46,607 nt of DNA from assembly GCF_016287535.1 (NCBI RefSeq), contig NZ_JAEFAJ010000027.1, positions 1-46,607 of the forward strand, given 5' to 3'. This document shows positions 21,163 to 29,877 of this stretch, piece after piece. How positions within the stretch are numbered: the stretch's first letter is position 1; every line of letters starts with the position of its first letter. The notes below the pieces were generated by a model. That model worked only from the letters and a program-made list of their open reading frames with translations. It had not been told where the DNA came from and made no database searches. The stretch comes from Ruminococcus sp. (lineage in GTDB: Bacteria; Bacillota; Clostridia; Oscillospirales; Ruminococcaceae). The position numbers were made by a program, and so were the translations under genes.

Positions 21163-24162
21163 GTGAAATTATTCGGTTTCAAAAAATTTTTAGGCACTGC
21201 TGTTTCTGCACTGATGATAACATCATCAATACCGTTTACAGCATATGCAGCTGACCAGCAGAAAAGAGGAAATATCGGCGGATACGCCTATGAAATGTGG
21301 AATCAGTACTCTGCCGGCGACATCGAATACGAAGCAAAAGCAGGCTCTTTTACCTGCTCATGGAGTAATATTGAGAATTTCGTAGCAAGCATGGGAAAGG
21401 AATATAATAATCCTGTCAAGACCTGCAAAGAAATGGGAAATGTTTCTTTCAGTTATGATCTTGAAATAAACTCATCTGGCAATACGTATTTCGGTGCTTA
21501 CGGATGGACAAGAAATCCGCTTGTTGAATACTATATCATAGATGGCTGGGGCAGCTGGCGTCCGCCCGGAAACGGAGATGTAAAAAAATACGGAACGGCT
21601 GTTGTAAATAACAATGAATACGATGTATATTCGCTGTATCGTTATAACCAGCCAAGTATCGAAGGTGTAAAAACATTTCCGCAGTACTGGAGCGTCCGCA
21701 CTGAAAGCGCTTCATCAAATGATAAGAATAATATCATTAAAAGTTACATTGACATCGCAAAGCACTTTGATTCATGGGAAAAACTTGGACTCGATACCAC
21801 AGGTACTCTTTATGATGCATTATTCTACATAGAAGGCTACTATTCTGACGGAAATGCTGAACTAAAAAGCATAATAATGGGAAACGGACATGACGGTACC
21901 CCTCTTAAAGTATATAGCACAGGTCAGCATAATGATATTCCGCTGACGCCCGATCCTGACGGATATTATATCAAAAATGATTTCGACGATGATACGGAAA
22001 ACTGGGAACCGCGCGAATCAGAATGTCTTGAATCAAGCTCTGTTGGCTATAATGATACAAAAGGAATGCTTGTTCACAGCCGTTACGCACCATGGACAGG
22101 TGCTAAACTCAGAATAGGCTCAAATACACTGATTCCGGGTGAAACCTACAGCATCGGAACAATGGTAATGCAGGACAGCGTTAGCTCAAATGATTTTTCT
22201 ATTCAGCTTGAATATACAGATCCTGACGGCGAATGTCAATATATAGATATTGCATCCGCATCATGCAGAAAAGGCGAATGGACAGAACTTTCAAATCAGT
22301 TTTTCTGCCTTGATATCCCTGAAGGTTCAACAGATATCTCCATCATTATCTGTTCGGTAGATAATATCTGTGACTTCTACATTGATAACTCTTACTTAGG
22401 AGAACAGGGAGTCCCCTCTTTTGTATCCATTCCTCATTCTTCTGATGAGTGTATTATCGGTGAGATCAACGGTTACAAATACGATCTCTGGAACAAATAC
22501 GGACAAGGCAAGGCAGAAATGCAGCCAGCTGACCATTCATTTACCTGTTCATGGAGCGGTATAAATAACTTCACCGCCCGTATGGGAAAGCAATTCGGCA
22601 AGGGGAAAAATTACAAGTCATACAAAGACATCGTTCTTGATTATGATGTGGATTACTCACCCGACGGAAATTCATATTTGTGTGTATACGGCTGGACACA
22701 GGAACCTCTTGTGGAGTATTACATCGTTGAAGGCTGGGGCAGCTGGGCTCCACCAGGAAGCGGCGGTGAAAAGAAAAGGTCTGTATCTCTCAACGGCAAC
22801 AAATATGATATTTATAGGGTAACACGATATAATCAACCATCTATCGAAGGTACTTCAACTTTTCAGCAGTATTGGAGCGTCCGGCAGACAAGCGGTTCAC
22901 AAAACGGTAAGACGAACCACATGAAAGGCTCTGTCGATGTGTCAAAGCATTTTCAAGCATGGGAAAATGCAGGCCTTGATATGTCAGGCTCACTTTATGA
23001 TGTAAACCTCAGCATTGAAGGCTACCAATCCGATGGATACGCTGATGTAAAGAACATCGATATCAGCTATTACGAAACAAGGCCTGACCCGATAATACTT
23101 CCTGACGATGACGGCAATTATTTTAAAAGTGATTTTGAAACTAACTTTGATGACTGGTACTCAACAGGAACATCAACAATAAATCGTGACCAGTATAATT
23201 ACTATAACGGTAATTATTCACTCAAAATATCGGAAAGAAGCGATTACTGGCAAGGAGTTGTCAAGAAGCTTGATCCGAGTATTTTTAAACCTGGCAAGAC
23301 ATACAGCTTCAGCACGGGAGTTCTCCAGAACTCAGGCAAATCTGTAAAAATGCAGCTCGCGCTCCAACAGGGCAGAGACGAAAACTGGTCTTATTTGGAC
23401 ATCGCTACAGTCAATACCCAAAGCGGTGAATGGACAAAACTGGAAAATACCGAATTCACTATTCCTGAAGGCTCAGATGACCTTTATCTTTGCGTTGCCA
23501 CCACCGAGGACGAAGACGAAATATGTGACTTCTTCATTGATTCAGTCCAGGGTTCTGTTAAGGGTACCATATCCACGGTCATTACCGGTCAGGGCAGAAC
23601 TTCTGAAATCTTACTGAAAGACCCCGTTATGGGAGATATAAACAGTGACGGAGCATTAAATATAGCAGATTTGTTACTATTGAAAAAATGGCTCTTGGGC
23701 AGCTGTAATGTTGAATTAAAGAACTGGAAAGCAGCCGACTTCAACAACGACAATAAGCTTGATGTATTCGATCTCTGTCAGATGAGAACTGCTTTAATTC
23801 TAAACACAGAAACACCTGTTTCGATAAATATTAAAGAAACAGGTGGATACATGGGAGTAAACCGTATATGGAAAATATATGAAGATAACGGTAAATTCCT
23901 TTTAAAATATGAGATTCCGGATGACTATACAGATACAGAACCAATAATAACAGAAATAACCAAAGATGAGTATCACGAAATAATGTCTCAGAACTATGAA
24001 AGAAATGAGTCCACTGGACCAGCTGTAAGTGACGGATACTACTATAAAACCGTAATCACCTACAAAAACGGAACAGAAAAGACTACCAATTCATATATGT
24101 ATGATATTGTTATAAAGCTAAAAAAGCTGTTAGCGCAAAACAATGGCACTGTATTGATATGA
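21163..24162 (+). CDS. Secreted double GH11 xylanase with two CBM22-like modules and a dockerin
   Basis: This is an extracellular endo-1,4-beta-xylanase. The GTG at 21163 has GAGGA nine bases before it and opens the signal peptide KLFGFKKFLGTAVSALM, with cleavage near AYAA. In the 999-residue product the order is: GH11 at ~35-245 with nucleophile Glu122 (PLVEYYI) and acid/base Glu224 (IEGYYSDG); a CBM22-like module at ~265-415; a second GH11 at ~430-640 with Glu518 and Glu619; a second CBM22-like module at ~650-800; a type I dockerin (GDINSDGALNIADLLLLKKWLL ... ADFNNDNKLDVFDLCQMR) at ~823-880; then an extra ~110-residue domain. The dockerin would plug it into a cellulosome scaffold. A module after the dockerin is uncommon. 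The two halves look like an internal duplication. Confidence 0.95.
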   Translation: MKLFGFKKFLGTAVSALMITSSIPFTAYAADQQKRGNIGGYAYEMWNQYSAGDIEYEAKAGSFTCSWSNIENFVASMGKEYNNPVKTCKEMGNVSFSYDLEINSSGNTYFGAYGWTRNPLVEYYIIDGWGSWRPPGNGDVKKYGTAVVNNNEYDVYSLYRYNQPSIEGVKTFPQYWSVRTESASSNDKNNIIKSYIDIAKHFDSWEKLGLDTTGTLYDALFYIEGYYSDGNAELKSIIMGNGHDGTPLKVYSTGQHNDIPLTPDPDGYYIKNDFDDDTENWEPRESECLESSSVGYNDTKGMLVHSRYAPWTGAKLRIGSNTLIPGETYSIGTMVMQDSVSSNDFSIQLEYTDPDGECQYIDIASASCRKGEWTELSNQFFCLDIPEGSTDISIIICSVDNICDFYIDNSYLGEQGVPSFVSIPHSSDECIIGEINGYKYDLWNKYGQGKAEMQPADHSFTCSWSGINNFTARMGKQFGKGKNYKSYKDIVLDYDVDYSPDGNSYLCVYGWTQEPLVEYYIVEGWGSWAPPGSGGEKKRSVSLNGNKYDIYRVTRYNQPSIEGTSTFQQYWSVRQTSGSQNGKTNHMKGSVDVSKHFQAWENAGLDMSGSLYDVNLSIEGYQSDGYADVKNIDISYYETRPDPIILPDDDGNYFKSDFETNFDDWYSTGTSTINRDQYNYYNGNYSLKISERSDYWQGVVKKLDPSIFKPGKTYSFSTGVLQNSGKSVKMQLALQQGRDENWSYLDIATVNTQSGEWTKLENTEFTIPEGSDDLYLCVATTEDEDEICDFFIDSVQGSVKGTISTVITGQGRTSEILLKDPVMGDINSDGALNIADLLLLKKWLLGSCNVELKNWKAADFNNDNKLDVFDLCQMRTALILNTETPVSINIKETGGYMGVNRIWKIYEDNGKFLLKYEIPDDYTDTEPIITEITKDEYHEIMSQNYERNESTGPAVSDGYYYKTVITYKNGTEKTTNSYMYDIVIKLKKLLAQNNGTVLI

Positions 24163-24198
24163 CCCGATGGAATTATACCTTTCATTTTTTCCTTCTTT

Positions 24199-25290
24199 TC
24201 ATTCGTTGATCATCTGCCGGACCAGCTCACGTTTCTCATAGAGGACACAGCCTCCGCTATGGTCTTCCAGCAGATAACCTTCATCTCTCAGCTTTCTGAA
24301 CAGCGGCGAATTTATCGCCTCTTTCAGAGAGCTGTTTTTTATATTTATATCAGAGTAGGGTGAGAACGGACAAGGCTCTGCTCCTCCGTGGGAATTGATA
24401 TGGAAAAAGCCTCTGCCTGCGGCAACACAGCCGCCTGAGCTTTTCTCGTCGCCGGGGAACGATATGTAGACCATTTCGGGGCGTGTTTCCCTCAGCCTAA
24501 TTATCTCGCTCTGCAAATACTCACGCTCGGTATCTGTTGGAGCAAGTTCACGGCTCTCCTCGGTCACAGGGACATACTCCACAAATATGACCACTTTACA
24601 GCCTTTTTCCGCAAGGCTGTCCAGAAACGCCTGAGAGGTCACTTCCCTGTAATTCCTTGTAGTGACTGTAACAGATGCTCCGAATATGAGTCCGCGCTTT
24701 TTTATCTCGTCCATATTGGCGATAAGCCTGTCGTAAATGCCTTCGCCGCGCCTTTCATCTGTCAGCTCACGGCTGCCCTCAATACTCATAACAGGTATCA
24801 TATTGCGGCATTTGTCGAACAGCTCCAAGTATTTTTCATCAAGGTATGTGCCGTTTGTGAAGATAGGAAAGAGGATATTCTGCTTCTTTCCTGCCGCTTC
24901 AATAACTCCGCGTCTCAGCATAGGTTCTCCACCTGCCAGCAGGATAAAGCTGATACCAAGTTCCTCAGCTTCATTGAATACCGCCTGCCACTCCTCATCG
25001 GTGAGCTGTTTGACAAGTTCGGAATCGACCGTTGCGTGATTGCATCTTGAATAGCAGCCTGCACAGTGAAGATTGCACTTGCTTGTGATGCTTGCGATAA
25101 AAAAAGGCGGTATATGCTCGCCTTTTTCCTCAGCTTTCCGGCGCTTTTTTGAAGCGGTTCGGCTTGCAGCGGCAAATTTGAGCATAAATGCGCTTTCTTT
25201 CGGGTTTTTAAATGTGGCTTTTATCGCTTCGGATACGATACCCTCCACACCCTCGGTGAGATATTCCTGAAGATCAAATTTTTCACCCAT
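24199..25290 (-). CDS. Radical SAM protein
   Basis: This radical S-adenosylmethionine enzyme has 363 residues. The cluster motif CNLHCAGCY supplies Cys72, Cys76 and Cys79. GGEPML binds SAM. Late cysteines (GGCVAAGRGFFHINSHGGAEPCPF and the final GGCVL) suggest a SPASM-like or Twitch-like auxiliary site. The N-terminus has a helical extension of about 60 residues before the barrel. It begins four bases after the glutathione peroxidase stop with GGGGTGA as ribosome site, so it is third in a peroxide-regulated operon. Such enzymes often modify peptides or cofactors. The substrate here is unknown, and I see no precursor-peptide gene next to it. Confidence 0.88.
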   Translation of the reverse strand: MGEKFDLQEYLTEGVEGIVSEAIKATFKNPKESAFMLKFAAASRTASKKRRKAEEKGEHIPPFFIASITSKCNLHCAGCYSRCNHATVDSELVKQLTDEEWQAVFNEAEELGISFILLAGGEPMLRRGVIEAAGKKQNILFPIFTNGTYLDEKYLELFDKCRNMIPVMSIEGSRELTDERRGEGIYDRLIANMDEIKKRGLIFGASVTVTTRNYREVTSQAFLDSLAEKGCKVVIFVEYVPVTEESRELAPTDTEREYLQSEIIRLRETRPEMVYISFPGDEKSSGGCVAAGRGFFHINSHGGAEPCPFSPYSDINIKNSSLKEAINSPLFRKLRDEGYLLEDHSGGCVLYEKRELVRQMINE

Positions 25291-25294
25291 AATA

Positions 25295-25843
25295 TCACCC
25301 CAACAATTCTTCTACCGCTTTCCTTACCTCTTTCATATCGGCGGTAGGCTCGAATCTTGCAACAACTCTGCCCGTCCTGTCTATGAGGAACTTTGTGAAG
25401 TTCCATTTGATATACGCTTTATCTCCGAATTTCTTGTTATTCAGCTGCGTAAACTTACTGAGAGCAGCGTTTTTCAGTCCTTTGCCGAAGCCCTCAAAAG
25501 GCTTCTCTGTAGCCAGATATTCAAAGAGTGGTTCTGCGTTTTCCCCGTTCACGTCTATTTTCGCAAACTGTGGGAACTCCGTACCAAATTTCAGTTTGCA
25601 GAAGGACTGTATCTCATCGGCACTTCCCGGAGCCTGATTTGCAAACTGATTGCAGGGAAAGTCAAGTATCTCAAAGCCTTTATCATGCAGGTCGCGGTAC
25701 ATAGCTTCAAGAGGTTCATAATGTGGTGTAAATCCGCAGCCTGTGGCGGTATTAACTATAAGCAGAACTTTTCCGCTGTAATCGCTGAGTTTTACGTCAT
25801 TTCCCGTGCGGTCTTTAACTGTAAAATCGTACACTGTTTTCAT
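25295..25843 (-). CDS. Glutathione peroxidase family thiol peroxidase
   Basis: This 182-residue thiol peroxidase reduces hydrogen peroxide or organic hydroperoxides. Bacterial members usually draw electrons from thioredoxin. Cys36 in TATGCGFTP is the peroxidatic residue (cysteine, not selenocysteine), with Gln66 in FPCNQF and Trp in KWNFTKF completing the site. The extra Cys64 in DFPCNQ is typical of the family and is not the resolving cysteine. The resolving cysteine is probably in QSFCKLKFG. The start at 25843 has AAAGGAG nine bases upstream. It lies 19 bases after the OhrR-like gene, which points to peroxide control. Confidence 0.93.
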   Translation of the reverse strand: MKTVYDFTVKDRTGNDVKLSDYSGKVLLIVNTATGCGFTPHYEPLEAMYRDLHDKGFEILDFPCNQFANQAPGSADEIQSFCKLKFGTEFPQFAKIDVNGENAEPLFEYLATEKPFEGFGKGLKNAALSKFTQLNNKKFGDKAYIKWNFTKFLIDRTGRVVARFEPTADMKEVRKAVEELLG

Positions 25844-25862
25844 AGTTGGAGCTCCTTTCATA

Positions 25863-26312
25863 TTATCGGAAATCATCGCTGTTTCCATCAAGTAATTCAT
25901 AAAGCAGCGAATAGAGCTGCTTCGCCTTTTCGGGAGAGAGCTTAACACACTGTCCCACCTTGATCGGGATATCCTTTGCCTTTTCCTGCAATGCCTTGCC
26001 CTGCTCGGTCAGATAAATGAGAACTGCCCGTTCATCCTCAGTGCTGTGCTGTTTTTCAATATATCCGAGAGTTTTCATTTTTTTCAGCAGCGGGGAAAGA
26101 GTTCCGCTGTCCAGCATGAGCTTTTTACATATCTCCCCCACTGTAACCCCGTCTTTTTCCCAGAGGACAAGCAGAACGATATACTGTGTGTATGTGAGAT
26201 CGAGCTCTTTCAGATAAGGAGTGTATGCTCCCGTAACAGTTCTTGCCGCCGCATACAGCGGAAAACACAGCTGATTTTCCAGTTTCATTGCTTCCTTGTA
26301 GTCATATCCCAT
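25863..26312 (-). CDS. ohrR: MarR/OhrR-type organic-peroxide sensing repressor
   Basis: This 149-residue winged-helix regulator belongs to the OhrR branch of MarR. Cys16 in LENQLCFPLYA matches the reactive cysteine that OhrR oxidises on meeting organic hydroperoxides. The following YTQYIVLLVLWEKDGVTVGE and the DNA-reading helix (DSGTLSPLLKKMKTLGYIEK), with the wing EDERAVLIYLTEQG, match the family. AGGGAG lies seven bases before the ATG. It is first in an operon with glutathione peroxidase and the radical SAM gene and has a perfect dyad over its own transcription start, so it probably represses itself and the peroxidase until oxidised. Confidence 0.9.
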   Translation of the reverse strand: MGYDYKEAMKLENQLCFPLYAAARTVTGAYTPYLKELDLTYTQYIVLLVLWEKDGVTVGEICKKLMLDSGTLSPLLKKMKTLGYIEKQHSTEDERAVLIYLTEQGKALQEKAKDIPIKVGQCVKLSPEKAKQLYSLLYELLDGNSDDFR

Positions 26313-26333
26313 TGTATCACTCCCTGATTATAT

Positions 26334-26377
26334 ATTGCTTGCAATTATATTGTATCAAATATATTTCCGCTTGTCAA
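26334..26377 (-). promoter_or_regulatory. Promoter and OhrR-type operator of the peroxide operon
   Basis: On the minus strand TTGACA, 17 bases, TACAAT form the promoter (26372-26377 and 26349-26354). Just downstream of the -10 box the palindrome ATTGCAAGCAAT (26334-26345) sits in an AT-rich frame. A repressor bound there would cover the transcription start. Confidence 0.8.
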
Positions 26378-26718
26378 GTCCTTTTTACTATTTTTGATAT
26401 TTAACCATAAAATACTAAAGTTCATTTGAGCTTTGCAGTTGTCTCACGGCTGATATTCACTCTCTTACTTTAATAGTGAGCTTTCGCCCTACAGACTTTT
26501 TTTCAAAAGTGTGTGAACTGTGAAGAAAGCACTTACAAAATCATCTCATTTATTCACACAGCTTTTATATATGTGAAAAAAGCAACACTAAAAATCCCAA
26601 AAAATTCTAAATTTATTGCAAATTTATTTCACAGAGACGAAATATAATATAATCACAGCAACGGGAAGGCTCCCGAAAAAAAGCGAATATAAAATTTCTG
26701 AAAGGAATAGTGCATATT
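26378..26718. other. Intergenic region before the htrA gene
   Basis: This stretch of about 340 bases between divergent genes holds tandem TATAAT-like boxes at about 26643-26653, which are candidates for the htrA promoter, and a CGGGA/TCCCG dyad just before the gene. No -35 box at 17 bases is convincing. Confidence 0.4.
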
Positions 26719-28071
26719 ATGAGAAACGAGTACAAATACACAGTGAACGGCAGAAACGAGGACAATGAGACAAACTGTATGAACGATCAATACAATGAAT
26801 ATACAGTTTTTACAACAGACAGCAATGTATCAAAGAAAATAAAAAGACGCATGGGTGCTAAGATAGCAGCGTCAATTATGGCAATGGCTCTTGTATCAGC
26901 AGGTTCTATCGGCATCTACCATTATGCAGTTGAAACTGACAAAAATATGTCAGTAATCGTCATTGACGAAACAGAGGACGAATCAGTTGAAAACACTTCC
27001 GAATCTGCTGTTACAGCAAAAAACGTAAGCTATATCAGTCCCGTAGGAACAAACAGCGGTGAACTCACCACAGAGGAAGTAGTCGAAAAGTTACTTCCTT
27101 CTGTTGTCGGTATAGAATCCACATTCACAATGACCTCGCAGAACAGCGGCGGTTACTTTAACTTTGGCGGATTCGGTCAGAATCAGCAGCCACAGACATC
27201 TACAGCAACTGCTACCGGCACAGGTGTAGTTATCACAACTAACGGCTATATAGTCACAAATGCTCACGTTATCTATGATACAGAGTATAACACAGGTCTT
27301 GCAAGCAGTATTGCAGTTATCGTAAACGAAGAAGACCGCTATGATGCGGAGGTCATCGGATATGATACAGACTATGATCTTGCTGTACTGAAAATAAACG
27401 CAAATGATCTTGTTGCAGCTGAATTCGGAAACAGCGATGAGCTCAGTCTCGGTCAGGATGTTATCGCAATAGGTAATCCTCTCGGTTTTGACCTTATGAA
27501 CACAGTAACAGGCGGTATCGTATCCGGTCTTAACCGCCAGATCACAATAAGCGAAAAGTCTATGACGCTTATCCAGACAGACACAGCTATTAACTCAGGA
27601 AACTCCGGCGGACCTCTCATCAACAGGAAAGGTCAGGTAATAGGTATCAACTCCTCCAAGATGTCAGTTTCATATTCTGAGGCAAGTATCGAAGGAATCG
27701 GTTTTGCTATCCCTTCAAACGAAGCTGCAAGAATAGTTAAAGATATAATGGAATATGGCTATGTAAAAGGCAAGCCGCAGTTAGGTATCAGCTGTCAGGA
27801 TATTACCGAGAACATCTCAAGAATGTACAACCTTCCTGTGGGAGTATACATCACCGCAGTAGCAGAAGGCAGTGCAGCTGAAAAAGCTGGGTTGCAGACC
27901 GGCGACATCATTACTAAGGTCAATGATGAAGACGTTACATCATACAATGAACTTACCGCTAAGAAAAATGAGCATAAGGCAGGCGATTCAATCGAGCTTA
28001 CCTATGTCAGAAACGGTGCAGAAGAAAAGGTTACAGTAACACTGGATGAGGCTGCAGCCGCTCAGAATTAA
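26719..28071 (+). CDS. HtrA/DegP-type membrane-anchored serine protease
   Basis: This envelope quality-control protease has 450 residues. A cytoplasmic Tyr/Asn-rich tail of about 44 residues is followed by one membrane helix (IAASIMAMALVSAGSIGIYHY), an extracellular linker, a trypsin-like domain with His183 (VTNAHV), Asp220 (DYDLAVLK) and Ser296 (NSGNSGGPL), and one PDZ domain at about 350-440 (GVYITAVAEGSAAEKAGLQTGDIITKVND). A glycine/glutamine-rich loop (SGGYFNFGGFGQNQQPQ) lies before the catalytic barrel. The ATG at 26719 was preferred over the GTG nine bases earlier, which is only three bases from the AAAGGA ribosome site. It stands alone, divergent from ohrR. Confidence 0.95.
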   Translation: MRNEYKYTVNGRNEDNETNCMNDQYNEYTVFTTDSNVSKKIKRRMGAKIAASIMAMALVSAGSIGIYHYAVETDKNMSVIVIDETEDESVENTSESAVTAKNVSYISPVGTNSGELTTEEVVEKLLPSVVGIESTFTMTSQNSGGYFNFGGFGQNQQPQTSTATATGTGVVITTNGYIVTNAHVIYDTEYNTGLASSIAVIVNEEDRYDAEVIGYDTDYDLAVLKINANDLVAAEFGNSDELSLGQDVIAIGNPLGFDLMNTVTGGIVSGLNRQITISEKSMTLIQTDTAINSGNSGGPLINRKGQVIGINSSKMSVSYSEASIEGIGFAIPSNEAARIVKDIMEYGYVKGKPQLGISCQDITENISRMYNLPVGVYITAVAEGSAAEKAGLQTGDIITKVNDEDVTSYNELTAKKNEHKAGDSIELTYVRNGAEEKVTVTLDEAAAAQN

Positions 28072-28098
28072 GCTAACCCCTCCCTCTTAATATATAAA

Positions 28099-28126
28099 AC
28101 CGCAGCCTGTGCTGCGGTGTTTTTTT
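28099..28126 (+). terminator. Terminator of htrA
   Basis: ACCGCAGC pairs perfectly with GCTGCGGT around CTGT and is followed by GTTTTTTT, a textbook intrinsic terminator 28 bases after the stop codon. Confidence 0.93.
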
Positions 28127-28134
28127 ACAGTTCA

Positions 28135-28233
28135 GCAAATCAACTTATACAAGTCGCGGAGGGTACCTTGAACGCCCATAGGGGCACAGAATTCAAGCCA
28201 TAACTGTTAAGGCTTAATCCCTCGATTATTTGC
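28135..28233. ncRNA. Candidate multi-branched structured RNA or element
   Basis: The outer arms GCAAAT (28135-28140) and ATTTGC (28228-28233) can close a junction together with GAGGG/CCCTC. Inside lie ACTT-ATAC-AAGT, the nested pair CTTGAA/TTCAAG with GCCC/GGGC, and GCC-TAA/TTA-GGC. No open frame covers it. It is bounded by the htrA terminator and a repeated hairpin. I do not recognise an RNA family, and the strand is open. Confidence 0.35.
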
Positions 28234-28241
28234 AAGAACAA

Positions 28242-28300
28242 CAGCTCCCTCACGGGAGCTGCATCTTTCATATTGTTATACTGCCTTTCAGTCATGTGCA
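28242..28300 (+). repeat. Dispersed hairpin repeat, copy 1
   Basis: CAGCTCCC-TCAC-GGGAGCTG is followed by conserved TTTCATATTGTTATACT and CTTTCAGTCATGTGCA. The same layout occurs at 33543 and 42160, with a cut copy at 46467. The hairpin alone could act as a terminator, but the conserved 3' half suggests a mobile or functional repeat. Confidence 0.8.
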
Positions 28301-28339
28301 TAACACCTTTTTACTCTGCGCAAGGAACTGCTTGAAATA

Positions 28340-29767
28340 TTATATGTTTCTCTTACTCCTTCCCTTTTCAGGATGCAGTCTGTAGTATTCTTCCTTATCC
28401 TTGTACATCTGCTCATCAGCGATCTGCATTGCCCTGCAGATATCATACTCTCCTGAAACATAGGCAGTACCTATCGCAAAACTAACATCAGGCGCTCTTT
28501 CCATAAGAGAACGCAACTGTATTACCTGCTTGTCAAGTTTTTCTTCTGTTATATCAGGGCAAAGGATCACAAACTCATCACCGCCGGCACGAAAGATCTC
28601 ATAATCTCCGAAAACGATCTTCAGAAGCGATGCCGCTTTGGATAATAATTTATCACCCGCATCGTGTCCTTCAACATCATTCACGATTTTAAGTCCATTT
28701 AAATCTGCAAAAACAACCCCCATCACATCAGGAAGCTTATCTTTGCCTGATACCAGATTTTCCACACGCTCATTCATCGCATTTCTGCTGTTAACCTGTG
28801 TCAATCCGTCCATATTGCTCATTACTTTCAGCCTGTCAACAAGCTGATGATTAGAAATAACTGCAGCAATGAGATAAATTGTCAATTCAAGGATCTCCCG
28901 TATCTGCATTTTTTTAGATATATCATAATTTGCAGCCCAGATAAATCCCACAAGATTTTGATTGTATCGAAAAGAATACAGTATTATATTTTTAACATCA
29001 TGTTTGAGCAAAGATCTGTACCAAACAGGATCACGTTCCTGAACAACACTCAAATTATCAAGAATCAGGCAGTCGCTGCCAACTAAATCATTTTCCCATG
29101 CAAGCGCAACTTCATATGGTGTACGCTCCATTTCAGATGCCATTTTTTTCAGGATCTCTTCCTGTATCCCATTTTCATTAATAAGAGCGCAATGCTGACT
29201 GTTCAGATCGACAGTATAGATCGCACATTGTTCCGCACCGCAGAACTTCTTGATTTCCGCAACGGTAGCTGCCATTGCCTGATGATAATCCTGCGTTTCA
29301 TGCAGCTTCAGGCTGATATTCATAACAGTAGCCAAGACATCTGCAGAATGCTGTGACATAGCGTCAGAATCAACATTTTGGAAGAAATTGAAGATATAAA
29401 GGCAATACATTGTCCTCTTCGTTCCTGCCTCCCGCTGTTCCGCTACAACCGCCGATTTTGTTCCAGGCTCTGTTATAGGAATATAAAAGCCCTTCAGCCA
29501 GAAGCCATGAGCATTGACATATATATACATCGACTGATTAGTTGTACAGCTTGTATATACGTAATCTTCAAAATTGATATCAGTCCAGTATTCCCGATAA
29601 GGAATACCAGGATAGAATTCAACATTCGGATTACTGGTAAAAAGCATTTCATTTTGCGTATTTACAGCCATAAGACGTATCTCACTATAGCTGCCGTCCG
29701 GCAAAATGTCAAACGAGTAGATACCAGCCATTCCTTCTACATTATCGATCCAAGCCTTGAAATCCAT
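28340..29767 (-). CDS. Diguanylate cyclase with GAF-like sensor region
   Basis: This soluble protein makes cyclic di-GMP from GTP. It has 475 residues. The first ~115 residues match no domain I can name with certainty (YREYWTDINFEDYVYTS ... FWLKGFYIPIT, beta-rich, perhaps a ligand-binding fold). A GAF-like domain follows at about 145-305. The GGDEF domain lies at about 310-465, with the intact active site FRAGGDEFVIL (GGDEF at 395-399) and FADLNGLKIVND for metal and substrate. No inhibitory RxxD site is seen just before GGDEF. It lies 110 bases downstream of the large GGDEF/EAL gene on the same strand, so both may be co-expressed. GAGGC precedes the ATG. Confidence 0.9.
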   Translation of the reverse strand: MDFKAWIDNVEGMAGIYSFDILPDGSYSEIRLMAVNTQNEMLFTSNPNVEFYPGIPYREYWTDINFEDYVYTSCTTNQSMYIYVNAHGFWLKGFYIPITEPGTKSAVVAEQREAGTKRTMYCLYIFNFFQNVDSDAMSQHSADVLATVMNISLKLHETQDYHQAMAATVAEIKKFCGAEQCAIYTVDLNSQHCALINENGIQEEILKKMASEMERTPYEVALAWENDLVGSDCLILDNLSVVQERDPVWYRSLLKHDVKNIILYSFRYNQNLVGFIWAANYDISKKMQIREILELTIYLIAAVISNHQLVDRLKVMSNMDGLTQVNSRNAMNERVENLVSGKDKLPDVMGVVFADLNGLKIVNDVEGHDAGDKLLSKAASLLKIVFGDYEIFRAGGDEFVILCPDITEEKLDKQVIQLRSLMERAPDVSFAIGTAYVSGEYDICRAMQIADEQMYKDKEEYYRLHPEKGRSKRNI

Positions 29768-29877
29768 GAATAAGCCTCATTTAACGAGTATTATTTATGC
29801 TTTACGGCATTTGAAACAGGTTCTTCCTCTGAATTAAAAAACACCATACGTATCAGAATATAATCCTGAAAATAATC

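Noticed and set aside
26834..26960. htrA N-terminal segment as a cleavable signal peptide
   Set aside because: The hydrophobic segment starts about 48 residues in and lacks a clear cleavage site, so a membrane anchor fits better.
28135..28233. Structured stretch as a T-box or cyclic-di-GMP riboswitch
   Set aside because: GGTACC is present but not the T-box core AGGGTGG, and none of the conserved cyclic-di-GMP aptamer sequence is seen. It also does not precede a gene on the fitting strand.
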